This document shows, one piece after another, positions 1-6,186 of a stretch of DNA of 6,186 bases. Below the pieces are notes generated by a model. That model had not been told where the DNA came from. It made no database searches and saw nothing but the letters and a program-made list of their open reading frames with translations. This stretch comes from Candidatus Sifarchaeum marinoarchaea. Lineage in GTDB: Archaea; Asgardarchaeota; Sifarchaeia; Borrarchaeales; Borrarchaeaceae. A program made the position numbers and the translations under genes. Position 1 is the stretch's first letter. Each line of letters begins with the position of its first letter. The DNA lies in contig JAECRW010000094.1 of assembly GCA_016294985.1 (NCBI GenBank), positions 1-6,186 of the forward strand. The letters run 5' to 3'.

Positions 1-894
1 AATAGACTCAGTACTGCTGTAAAAGATGTCGGTCCGTGTATTATACTCCTAGACGAATTTGAGCCTACTGGTTTGTTTAATAAGGATGACAGCGAGGATA
101 TCCGGAGAATTATCTATAAATTCATAAAAGAATTCAATACGTTTTATGAAAACGACCCTAGACTTCTAATCGCAGTTGCAAGTTACCCGATTAAAGAGCA
201 AGGGCTTCTTAACTTTTTTGATCATCATATCGTAATTTATGAATTAGAGGAAAAAACCCGATATGCTATTTTAAAGAAATATCTTGAAAAAACGAATATA
301 GATCCCTCAATTGATTTTGAAGACTTACTTTGGTATTATGCATCTGAAGAAGTAACAGGCAACTTTTCTGGAGACGATCTCAAAAAATTAGTGCAGGGGG
401 CTGCACATAAGGCGCTTTATGAGAATAGGAAAGAAATATCTAGAAAGGATCTTGAAGAGTCCTATCATCAACTCAAGAAGACGCATCGAGGCAGTTTACC
501 AACTTATCCTGCTGAAATGACCAGGAAAATCGATAAGGAAATAGATTACAGTGTAACTCAGAAACTAGAAACCCTTGAATTAGAAGTTTCACGTTTAAAA
601 TGGATGATTAATGCAACTAATCAAATGATGAATTATGCGCTAAGACTAGCATTTTCTGATAACCGTGAGTTTATCGTACGCTTTTTTGAACATTTTGAAA
701 AAGATCCTCGTCCATACGCTCTGCACGAGATTGCACATGTTACTGGAATGGATGAAGATGCAGTAAAAAAGGTATTAACAAAGAAATATTTTTCAATAAT
801 TTTTCCAAAACTTGGAAAGCAAGGAAGAGTTACAGCTTTTGATCGTGAACTCTTAGAGAAGGTGGCAGATGAATTTACATTAATTAGAAAATAA
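1..894 (+). CDS. AAA+ ATPase with C-terminal coiled coil and winged-helix-like domain, 5'-truncated by the window edge
   Basis: The frame is open from base 1, so the N-terminus and Walker A lie upstream; 297 residues are visible. Walker B is CIILLDEFE (D18, E19). The sensor-1 region reads AVASYP (about residues 58-63), where classic AAA proteins have A-T-N-R-P. The arginine-finger region reads FFDHHI (72-77) instead of the usual R-F-D-R-x-I. The helical lid is recognisable: RYAILKKYL, then GNFSGDDLKKL (120-130), matching the classic G-x-S-G-x-D-L sensor-2 region. Residues about 184-219 look like a short coiled coil, and about 220-297 look like a winged helix (HEIAHVTGMDEDAVKKVL as helix-turn-helix, then GKQGRVTAFD as wing). 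A TTG at 73 is not the start, because it lies after Walker B. The gene ends 18 bp before smc, so it is probably cotranscribed. Family knowledge says classic AAA proteins remodel proteins as rings; whether this one does is uncertain. The AAA+ assignment is firm, while the specific function is unknown; a link to SMC is inferred from position only. Confidence 0.85.
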   Translation, partial: NRLSTAVKDVGPCIILLDEFEPTGLFNKDDSEDIRRIIYKFIKEFNTFYENDPRLLIAVASYPIKEQGLLNFFDHHIVIYELEEKTRYAILKKYLEKTNIDPSIDFEDLLWYYASEEVTGNFSGDDLKKLVQGAAHKALYENRKEISRKDLEESYHQLKKTHRGSLPTYPAEMTRKIDKEIDYSVTQKLETLELEVSRLKWMINATNQMMNYALRLAFSDNREFIVRFFEHFEKDPRPYALHEIAHVTGMDEDAVKKVLTKKYFSIIFPKLGKQGRVTAFDRELLEKVADEFTLIRK

Positions 895-901
895 AAAAAA
901 A

Positions 902-905
902 GAGG
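902..905 (+). promoter_or_regulatory. Shine-Dalgarno site for smc
   Basis: GAGG lies 7 nt upstream of the GTG at 913, right after an A-rich spacer (a run of nine A at 893-901). It is complementary to the archaeal 16S rRNA 3' end and supports the GTG as the smc start. The next visible support is that the protein begins MVYLKNIIFTNYKSF, the exact expected N-terminal strand of SMC proteins. Confidence 0.6.
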
Positions 906-912
906 GCATACC

Positions 913-3900
913 GTGGTTTATTTAAAAAATATTATCTTTACGAATTACAAATCCTTTTATGGTTCACGAGAGATCAGATTTGCGAAGGGCTTTACATTAA
1001 TTCAAGGAGCTAATGGATCTGGAAAATCAAACATCTTAGACGGCTTTTTATTTGTTCTGGGAGGACGTGACGAAAGAACCGATAAGGTCCTCGAAGTAAT
1101 TACGCGTCGAGCTGGAAAATATTTGACTAATTCAGCAGAAGTAAAAATCGTTTTTGATAATAGTGACAAAAAACTTCCTTTTGATACGGATGATGTAACA
1201 GTACTTCGTCAAATTCGATTGACGCCAAAAGGATCTCACTACAGTATTTACAAACTCAACGATGAAACAACATCTCTTACAGCCATTTCAGAGATTTTTA
1301 CTAAGGCAGGAGTCACAGTAGGAGGATATAGTTTTGTAAAACAAGGAAAAATTGTTGAACGTGCCACAGAAGATCCAGAAAGTCGAAGACAATTGCTTGA
1401 AAATATTGCAGGTACATCAAGATTCGATGCTGAGATTAATGAGATAGAAGCCCGTATTCTTAGTATTGATGACAAATTGAAACAGTTAGAACTCTATCTA
1501 GGAGATTCATATAGAATTCTTGAGGGCTTAGAAAAGGAAAAAAATAGAACTTTAGAATTTGTAGGGTTAGATAGCAGGTTAAGAGAGAATAAGGTATTGC
1601 GATTTCGACATATAAGGCGGCATCAAGAAAACGAATGCACGAAAATCAATAAAATGATAGAAAACCTACAAGTGAAAAAGGAAGCCTTATCTGAAAAAAT
1701 TAAGGAACACTCTGAAAGCATGCACATCCTCCAGACCCAAAAAGAAGCTCTTGAGTCAGAAGAAAGACAAATTGAAAGGAACAAGGCTAAAATTACAGGA
1801 ACGATGGAAAGTCTATATTCTGAACTTGAAAGGGTGAAAAATGAAGCAAAACTCCTTGATATTAGAGTTTCACAACTAAAGAGTCATAAGGAACAACTAC
1901 AATCGGAGATTGAAACCCTTATTAAAGAGAAAGAAAAGTCACAGAAGAGTATTGAAAAGAGACAAACACGAAAAAAAGATTCAGAAGTGCAACTTAATTC
2001 TTTAATTAAAAAATCAAATGAACTTGAAGAAACGTTTGAGACCGCAAAAAAGGAGAATGAATTGCTAATAAAAAGCCAAATGGAGATAAAGAGAAAGGAA
2101 GACGAGATAAAGTATTCTGTAAAACTCCTAAAAAATGAATTGGCGAATTTAACAAAGATAATAGATGAAAAGATTAAACAAAGAGAAAAAAATTTGAAAA
2201 AATTAAAGGAAAAAAAGATAAAATTTGAAAAGAATAAGCAGGAAATCACAGCACTTGAAAATCAACATACTAAGGATTCTGAAGAACTTAACAAAGTTGT
2301 TAACCAAATTGAACCTTTAAATCAAGAATTAGATGGCATTCAAATGGAAATTGCGACGCAACAAACACAATACAAAGATCTTATGAATGAAAAAAATGAA
2401 CTACAAAAATTAATCAAAGAAGGAAAGATAAAATACGATAAGGCGGTCGAAAAAGTACTAAAGGCACGAGACACGGGTCAAATACAGGGGATTCTTGGCA
2501 CGCTCATAGAACTGATTGAAGAAGTTGATACCCAGTTTGTAGATATTGTTGAGAGTGTAGTCGGTCAAGATAAATTGCAAGCTCTCATAATAGAAGATGA
2601 ATATCTCAACGACATCATTGAGTTTATACACAAGGAAAATATTCCAAGATTGGTGCTATTTCCACTTCAAAGTCTAAATGGAAATAAACGTGCTCAATCA
2701 ATTCCAGAAGAAGCAAAAGATTACAAAAAGGTAAAAGACCTCATCAAGTTTAAAAAAGGATACGAAAACTTAAAGGAAAAAGTCTTTGGGGACATTTTAG
2801 TAATAGAGGACTTACCTACTGCGTTACGTTTTAGTGATTTTGGAGCAGTAACATTAGAAAAAGATTTAGTCTTAAATGGAGCAGTCATAAGTGGCAACAT
2901 GGACTCGCGATTTCTTACAACAAAGTACAATAAAGAAAAACTAGACAAATTAGCGCAAGAACTTTTGGAAAAGGAAAATGGGCTTGAGAAAATTAGAAAT
3001 GAAGTGAATGCTAAAAAAAAGTCTTTATCGGATTTAGAAAAAAAGAAAAGTTTCCTCCAAGGCACACTGGGATCAATAAAAGGAAAAAAGTCTACATTAA
3101 TAGAAATTCAAGATCAAATTGTAAATGAAATTGATAATTTAAATGAAGAGATAGAACTCACTGCTACAGAGATAACTATGATTACAAAGGAACAAGAAGG
3201 AAAACAAAAGGAAATAGAAAATGCAGAGAAAGACTTCGTAAAGATACAACAAGAGTTACAAAATATTGAAGATGAGATTTTAAAGACGCAATTTCAAGAA
3301 CTTAAGGAATCACTTGACACAATGAGAAAAGAATGTTTGAATCTTGAACGTATTATACTAAAAACCGAAAAAGAAATTGCAAAGTTTGAAAATAAGCAAG
3401 AAAACACTGAAATGATGAAAGAAACAAAAGAAATGCAAATAAAGGAAAACACTGAACAAATGAATGTGGCTAAAAACGACAAAGATAAATTATTAATTAA
3501 AATTAATGAAATTAAAGACCATATAAAGAAGCATGAGGAAGAAAGAGCTATTTTAGAAGACGAAAGGCTTGAATTAAAGAAAAAATTAAAGAAATTAGTA
3601 GAGCAGATAAAGAGTAAAGAAGAAACAAACGATAAAAAAATCCAAGAACAAACTGAATTAGACAAGAAACTCTATCAACTTCAAGTAGATAACGAAAAAA
3701 TTCAACAAGAAATATATCGTATTGATGACGAGATTAAAAAGCAAAATGTTACGGTACCAGAGGATGATATTCAGACACTTGATGATGTTTTAAAAACGAT
3801 AGAGGAACTGGAAAAAGAGATAAACAAACTTGGGCCAGTAGATCCAAAGGCCATTGAGAAGTACGACATGGAAGCCAAAAGGCGCAAAGACCTATTCCAA

Positions 3901-4452
3901 GAGAAGAAGCAAGTAGAAAAAGAGAAAAAAGAAATACACAAATCACTTGAAGAGATCAAAAATCAAAAGAAAATCTTATTCATGGATACGTTCAAAAAAA
4001 TAAACAAACATTTCGGTGAGATTTTCAAAATTCTTCATGGCGGCGGTGGCTCGGCAAAACTTGTTCTCTTAAATAAGAAGGATCCACTAGCAGATGGAGT
4101 AAATATAGAAGTTGATGTAGGGGCAGGAAAAATAAGCAAACTTATTCAGTTGAGCGGTGGAGAGAAATCTGCCACAGTCATTGCATTAATTTTAGCAATT
4201 CAAGCGTATAAGCCCGCTCCTCTTTATTTCTTAGATGAGATAGACATGCATCTCGACGATGTTCACAGTGAGAATCTTGGAAAATTGCTAGCTGGATTTT
4301 CTGAGAATGCCCAATATCTTGTTATTACACCGAGAAATGAATATTTGCGTACACATGCCGACAGAGTATACAGTCTATGGAAAGAAAAGGGTGTAACCAA
4401 CATTGTGTGCCGAAAAATTGATGATTACGACTTTTTAGATATACCTGCATAA
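913..4452 (+). CDS. smc: Chromosome segregation protein SMC, full length
   Basis: This is the ATPase core of the SMC-ScpAB complex, which compacts and segregates chromosomes by acting on DNA loops. At 1179 aa it has the usual SMC length. The N-terminal head (1 to about 170) has Walker A GANGSGKSN (32-40; the family usually has GPNGSGKSN), Q-loop FVKQGKI (Q144) and the conserved IAGTSRFD (165-172). A coiled coil of about 170-520 is K/E-rich. The hinge spans about 525-665, starting GILGTLIELI and ending in NGAVISGN (655-662). It is a globular hinge without a CxxC zinc hook, which excludes Rad50. A second coiled coil runs to about 1020 and contains LGPVDPKAIEKY (973 on), a typical SMC motif. The C-terminal head has TFKKINKHF, signature LSGGEKS (1080-1086), Walker B PLYFLDEID (D1108, E1109) and D-loop HLDD. 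The GTG start is fixed by the N-terminal motif and the GAGG upstream. Genes for the two partner subunits follow immediately. No frameshift or truncation is visible. Confidence 0.97.
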   Translation: MVYLKNIIFTNYKSFYGSREIRFAKGFTLIQGANGSGKSNILDGFLFVLGGRDERTDKVLEVITRRAGKYLTNSAEVKIVFDNSDKKLPFDTDDVTVLRQIRLTPKGSHYSIYKLNDETTSLTAISEIFTKAGVTVGGYSFVKQGKIVERATEDPESRRQLLENIAGTSRFDAEINEIEARILSIDDKLKQLELYLGDSYRILEGLEKEKNRTLEFVGLDSRLRENKVLRFRHIRRHQENECTKINKMIENLQVKKEALSEKIKEHSESMHILQTQKEALESEERQIERNKAKITGTMESLYSELERVKNEAKLLDIRVSQLKSHKEQLQSEIETLIKEKEKSQKSIEKRQTRKKDSEVQLNSLIKKSNELEETFETAKKENELLIKSQMEIKRKEDEIKYSVKLLKNELANLTKIIDEKIKQREKNLKKLKEKKIKFEKNKQEITALENQHTKDSEELNKVVNQIEPLNQELDGIQMEIATQQTQYKDLMNEKNELQKLIKEGKIKYDKAVEKVLKARDTGQIQGILGTLIELIEEVDTQFVDIVESVVGQDKLQALIIEDEYLNDIIEFIHKENIPRLVLFPLQSLNGNKRAQSIPEEAKDYKKVKDLIKFKKGYENLKEKVFGDILVIEDLPTALRFSDFGAVTLEKDLVLNGAVISGNMDSRFLTTKYNKEKLDKLAQELLEKENGLEKIRNEVNAKKKSLSDLEKKKSFLQGTLGSIKGKKSTLIEIQDQIVNEIDNLNEEIELTATEITMITKEQEGKQKEIENAEKDFVKIQQELQNIEDEILKTQFQELKESLDTMRKECLNLERIILKTEKEIAKFENKQENTEMMKETKEMQIKENTEQMNVAKNDKDKLLIKINEIKDHIKKHEEERAILEDERLELKKKLKKLVEQIKSKEETNDKKIQEQTELDKKLYQLQVDNEKIQQEIYRIDDEIKKQNVTVPEDDIQTLDDVLKTIEELEKEINKLGPVDPKAIEKYDMEAKRRKDLFQEKKQVEKEKKEIHKSLEEIKNQKKILFMDTFKKINKHFGEIFKILHGGGGSAKLVLLNKKDPLADGVNIEVDVGAGKISKLIQLSGGEKSATVIALILAIQAYKPAPLYFLDEIDMHLDDVHSENLGKLLAGFSENAQYLVITPRNEYLRTHADRVYSLWKEKGVTNIVCRKIDDYDFLDIPA

Positions 4453-4458
4453 GGCGAG
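4453..4458 (+). promoter_or_regulatory. Possible weak ribosome binding site for the scpA-like gene
   Basis: GGCGAG begins directly after the smc stop codon and ends 4 nt before the ATG at 4463. The match to a consensus GGTGAT/GAGG site is imperfect and the spacing short, so reinitiation by ribosomes finishing smc may contribute. The nearby ATG at 4467 is in another frame and is not a competing start. Confidence 0.35.
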
Positions 4459-4462
4459 TTTT

Positions 4463-5209
4463 ATGGATGGTTCTGAAAGCATAGAAAAAGGCAAAGTCGA
4501 AGATATTACAAAAATTATAGCTCAGATTGATTTTGCCATTTCTTCTGGAAGAAAAAAACCAACGGAAATCGACTTATCCGATTATATTTTAAAGTTACGC
4601 GATAGAATTCGCTCAGGCCTTAATGAAGAAGTAGTACAAGCGTTATCTATCATCTCGAAAATTCTAGAGACAAAAATTGATATTTTACTTAACGAACTTT
4701 TAGGCAAAAAAGTTAGTCTTGAAGACATAGCATTTTTACTTGATATTTCAGCACTATTGAAAAGGGATGAAATTGAATCCAAACTAACGAATATTCTTAG
4801 TGTATTACATCCTATTGGCACCCTGTATCTTCCGATTCAGGAACAAGAAATTATCGACGCATATCTTGAGTTAACAATGAAAAGAAATCCAGCAAAATAT
4901 GGAAGTAGTTCAAAAGCAAAACCACTTGAGATAGATTTGATTAACTTTGAACCTAAAAGTATTGACGCTGATAAAAAAAATCTGTTTGAAAAACTAGAAA
5001 AGTACAACTTAGATACGATTCCTTTTAGCAAATTGTTATCAAAATACCCTAGATGGCGCGAAGTCCTTAATAAGTTAACAGTGCTAACATATCTCGCTCA
5101 CGAAGGCTCTATAGCGATGTGGCAAAAGGATTTTCCTGATGGAGAAATATTTCTAAAAACAAAAAATATAACAGAGAAAAAAAAGAGGTCTGAAGATGAG
5201 CCATCTTGA
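4463..5209 (+). CDS. scpA: Divergent ScpA-like kleisin subunit of the SMC complex
   Basis: The kleisin bridges the two SMC heads and closes the tripartite ring. This protein is 248 aa, normal for ScpA. The N-terminal part fits the kleisin helical domain: SDYILKLRDRI (39-49), then VVQALSIISKILETKIDILL (57-76), which resembles the ScpA helix usually reading F-L-V-M-A-A-T-L-L-x-I-K-S-R-x-L-L. The C-terminal winged helix is better conserved: about 182-233, with VLTYLAHEGSIAMWQKDF followed by GEIFL, matching the ScpA pattern of a Leu-rich helix, then x-Q-x-x-x-F-G-x-I-x-L. The common bacterial N-terminal motif F-x-G-P-L-D-L-L-L is absent. The middle (about 80-180) is not recognisable. The tail is charged (EKKKRSEDEPS). 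It starts 10 bp after smc and overlaps the scpB-like gene by 14 bp, exactly the place expected for scpA. The call rests on the C-terminal domain, the weak N-terminal match and the context together. Confidence 0.8.
   Translation: MDGSESIEKGKVEDITKIIAQIDFAISSGRKKPTEIDLSDYILKLRDRIRSGLNEEVVQALSIISKILETKIDILLNELLGKKVSLEDIAFLLDISALLKRDEIESKLTNILSVLHPIGTLYLPIQEQEIIDAYLELTMKRNPAKYGSSSKAKPLEIDLINFEPKSIDADKKNLFEKLEKYNLDTIPFSKLLSKYPRWREVLNKLTVLTYLAHEGSIAMWQKDFPDGEIFLKTKNITEKKKRSEDEPS
5185..5189 (+). promoter_or_regulatory. Shine-Dalgarno site for the scpB-like gene, inside the scpA-like gene
   Basis: GAGGT sits 6 nt before the ATG at 5196 and lies within the last codons of the upstream gene. It decides the start at 5196 over the in-frame ATG at 5211, which has no comparable site. 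Location inside the upstream coding region suggests translational coupling of the two partner subunits. Confidence 0.65.
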
Positions 5210-5726
5210 GATGTTAGAGACTCTATTATTATTAAAAGGAATTGAAGGGATTTCTGTTAAAGATATTGGGTCTCTTACTGGAATAACAGATTTCGATTAT
5301 TCACTGTTTCTTCTTTCACAGATTGAAGAAAAAACACAAAGTCTTCCACTCAAACTTCATTATAACCCAATTACGAAAAGATTCATGCTAATGATTTCAG
5401 ATGAAAGGGTCGCACAACTTCAGGAAAAAGACCTAGTAAAATCATTTCTTCCAAGATCTGTTCGCGCAACGTTAGCTCTAATCGTGCTACATAACATTCG
5501 AAAGGAAATACTCACACCTCAACTGTTGCGGGAAGAGAGGGGCGCAAATGTGGACGTTTTAGCTCATCTAAATATACTCGTAAAAAATGACCTAATTGAG
5601 CTTAATGAAAAAGATGGCGTATCCGCAATTGAACTTACAAATAGATTTTTGGAGAGAATTAACACCGAAAAAATTGTAGAAAAACTAACAAAACTTGTAA
5701 AGAGCGATAAAACGGAAGAGATTTAA
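5196..5726 (+). CDS. scpB: ScpB-like segregation and condensation protein
   Basis: ScpB is the winged-helix (kite-type) subunit that dimerises and binds the central part of the ScpA kleisin. This protein has 176 aa, typical for the family. The first winged helix is at about 4-75 (MLETLLLLKGIEGISVKDIGSLTG as helix-turn-helix, then LKLHYNPITKRFMLMI as wing strands). The second is at about 85-155: LPRSVRATLALIVLHN corresponds to the family's L-S-x-x-x-x-E-x-L-A-I-I-A-Y helix, REERGANVD (112-120) to the conserved E-x-x-R-G-x-x-x-x motif, and LNILVKNDLIEL plus ELTNRFLERI to the final helix, wing and the T-x-x-F-L motif. The usual Glu and Tyr of the first motif and the G-R-P wing are replaced, so it is diverged. 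The gene overlaps the scpA-like gene by 14 bp and ends the plus-strand operon. Fold and context agree well. Confidence 0.88.
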   Translation: MSHLEMLETLLLLKGIEGISVKDIGSLTGITDFDYSLFLLSQIEEKTQSLPLKLHYNPITKRFMLMISDERVAQLQEKDLVKSFLPRSVRATLALIVLHNIRKEILTPQLLREERGANVDVLAHLNILVKNDLIELNEKDGVSAIELTNRFLERINTEKIVEKLTKLVKSDKTEEI

Positions 5727-5759
5727 GCTCATCTCATACAAGATATTGAGAAGACATTG
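5727..5759 (+). other. Short convergent intergenic gap
   Basis: Thirty-three bases separate the stop codon of the scpB-like gene from the stop codon of the convergent nucleoside hydrolase gene. I see no convincing hairpin and no T-run here on either strand, so transcripts from both sides probably run into the opposing gene before terminating. Confidence 0.6.
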
Positions 5760-6186
5760 TCATTCTGACAAATACCTGATAAAATCTTCTATGAAATCGT
5801 TCTCAGAGATCATTTCGATAACTGTAACGTTTGATGGTTCTCTCTTTGCTTTTCTCAATTCAGCAACCGTCATTCCTCTGGTAATTTCACCCTTTGTTTC
5901 AACTAAAATATTATACTCGTTTTTTTTACATGCAGACGGGTTGATGAGCGAATAAACAGTTAAAGGATCGTACATAAACGCTGTTTTTATCTCTTTTTCT
6001 TCGAAAGTCTTTTGTATATATGTGTGCATCATAGAAATAATCGAATCTCGTAGCAATGGATTCTTGATTCTCTCAAAATCTGATAAACTCATTTTCACGT
6101 GATTACATGCATCCAGCGGGACTAGTGTTTTCTTTAGTGGAAATCTGAAAACAATATCTGCAGCCTCAGGATCTACAAAGATATTG
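5760..6186 (-). CDS. Inosine-uridine-type nucleoside hydrolase, C-terminal half (N-terminus beyond the window edge)
   Basis: Enzymes of this family hydrolyse the N-glycosidic bond of nucleosides to a base and ribose, in the cytosol, for salvage or catabolism. The reading frame is open through base 6185, and 141 residues are visible, so the GTG at 6098 is internal and not the start. The first visible residues read NIFVDPEAADIVF, the family's E-F-N-x-x-x-D-P-E-A-A motif that holds substrate-binding Asn. VPLDAC follows where the family has V-x-L-D-V-T. Next comes TAFMYDPLTVYSLINPS (residues about 69-85), the family's H-D-P-x-A-V motif with the Ca2+-binding Asp (D73) kept but Tyr (Y72) where His is usual. 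GEITRGMTVAELR matches G-x-x-T-R-G-x-T-V-x-D. The N-terminal D-x-D-x-x-x-D-D metal motif is off the window. It is convergent with the smc operon and has no evident functional tie to it. Substrate specificity cannot be told. Confidence 0.92.
   Translation of the reverse strand, partial: NIFVDPEAADIVFRFPLKKTLVPLDACNHVKMSLSDFERIKNPLLRDSIISMMHTYIQKTFEEKEIKTAFMYDPLTVYSLINPSACKKNEYNILVETKGEITRGMTVAELRKAKREPSNVTVIEMISENDFIEDFIRYLSE

Noticed and set aside
73..75. TTG as a start codon for the AAA+ gene
   Set aside because: The frame is open back to base 1 and the upstream codons encode Walker B (CIILLDEFE), so the real start is outside the window.
1..894. Identity as Orc1/Cdc6 (AAA+ plus winged helix) or as CdvC/Vps4
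   Set aside because: The lid motif G-x-F-S-G-D-D-L is classic AAA and not the sensor-2 Arg helix of Orc1/Cdc6. No ESCRT/Cdv gene is nearby, and the C-terminal coiled coil plus winged helix is not the Vps4 layout.
1248..3959. Several minus-strand open frames of 62-123 codons inside smc
   Set aside because: They are rich in Ser, Phe and Leu because they are the antisense of Lys/Glu-rich coiled-coil codons. They have no recognisable domains and lie fully inside a conserved gene.
913..4452. Rad50 or another zinc-hook ATPase
   Set aside because: There is no CxxC hook at the middle of the coiled coils. A globular SMC hinge (about residues 525-665) is present, and kleisin and ScpB-like genes follow.
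5727..5752. Possible hairpin terminator (CTCA ... TGAG) between the convergent genes
   Set aside because: The stem is only about four base pairs with a long loop and no T-run follows.
5746..5955. Small plus-strand open frame of 69 codons after the scpB-like gene
   Set aside because: It is antisense to conserved motifs of the nucleoside hydrolase, has no clear ribosome binding site and shows no known domain.
6096..6098. GTG as the start of the nucleoside hydrolase gene
   Set aside because: The frame continues upstream to the window edge and encodes the family motif N-x-x-x-D-P-E-A-A, so the GTG is an internal Val codon.

Overview
This AT-rich window (roughly one third G+C by eye) is most likely from an archaeal chromosome. 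The evidence is an SMC with archaeal-type heads, strongly diverged ScpA and ScpB partners, a classic-AAA-type ATPase, Shine-Dalgarno-led starts and very tight gene packing. I cannot fix the lineage. A low-GC Asgard or Thermoproteota/Thaumarchaeota-type genome is a guess only.

Layout: positions 1 to 5726 hold four co-directional plus-strand genes. They are (1) the 3' part of a AAA+ ATPase gene ending in a coiled coil and a putative winged-helix domain, (2) a full-length smc, (3) a divergent scpA-like kleisin gene, and (4) an scpB-like gene. Gaps are 18 bp and 10 bp, then a 14-bp overlap, so the four genes look like one transcription unit. A convergent minus-strand gene follows after 33 bp. It is the C-terminal half of an inosine-uridine-type nucleoside hydrolase and runs off the right edge. 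No stretch over 300 bases lacks a gene, and I see no RNA genes, mobile elements, CRISPR arrays or att sites.

How the genes work together: SMC, kleisin and ScpB form the SMC-ScpAB (prokaryotic condensin-like) complex, in which ATP-driven head engagement and kleisin closure of a ring drive DNA loop formation and chromosome segregation. The less ordinary part is the AAA+ protein encoded directly upstream, in the same reading frame as smc and separated from it by one stop codon. Its visible half keeps Walker B but appears to lack the arginine fingers and the usual sensor-1 Asn. By context it could be a dedicated SMC accessory or remodelling factor, but that is inference. The nucleoside hydrolase is functionally unrelated (nucleoside salvage or catabolism) and has Tyr where the family's catalytic His is usually found.
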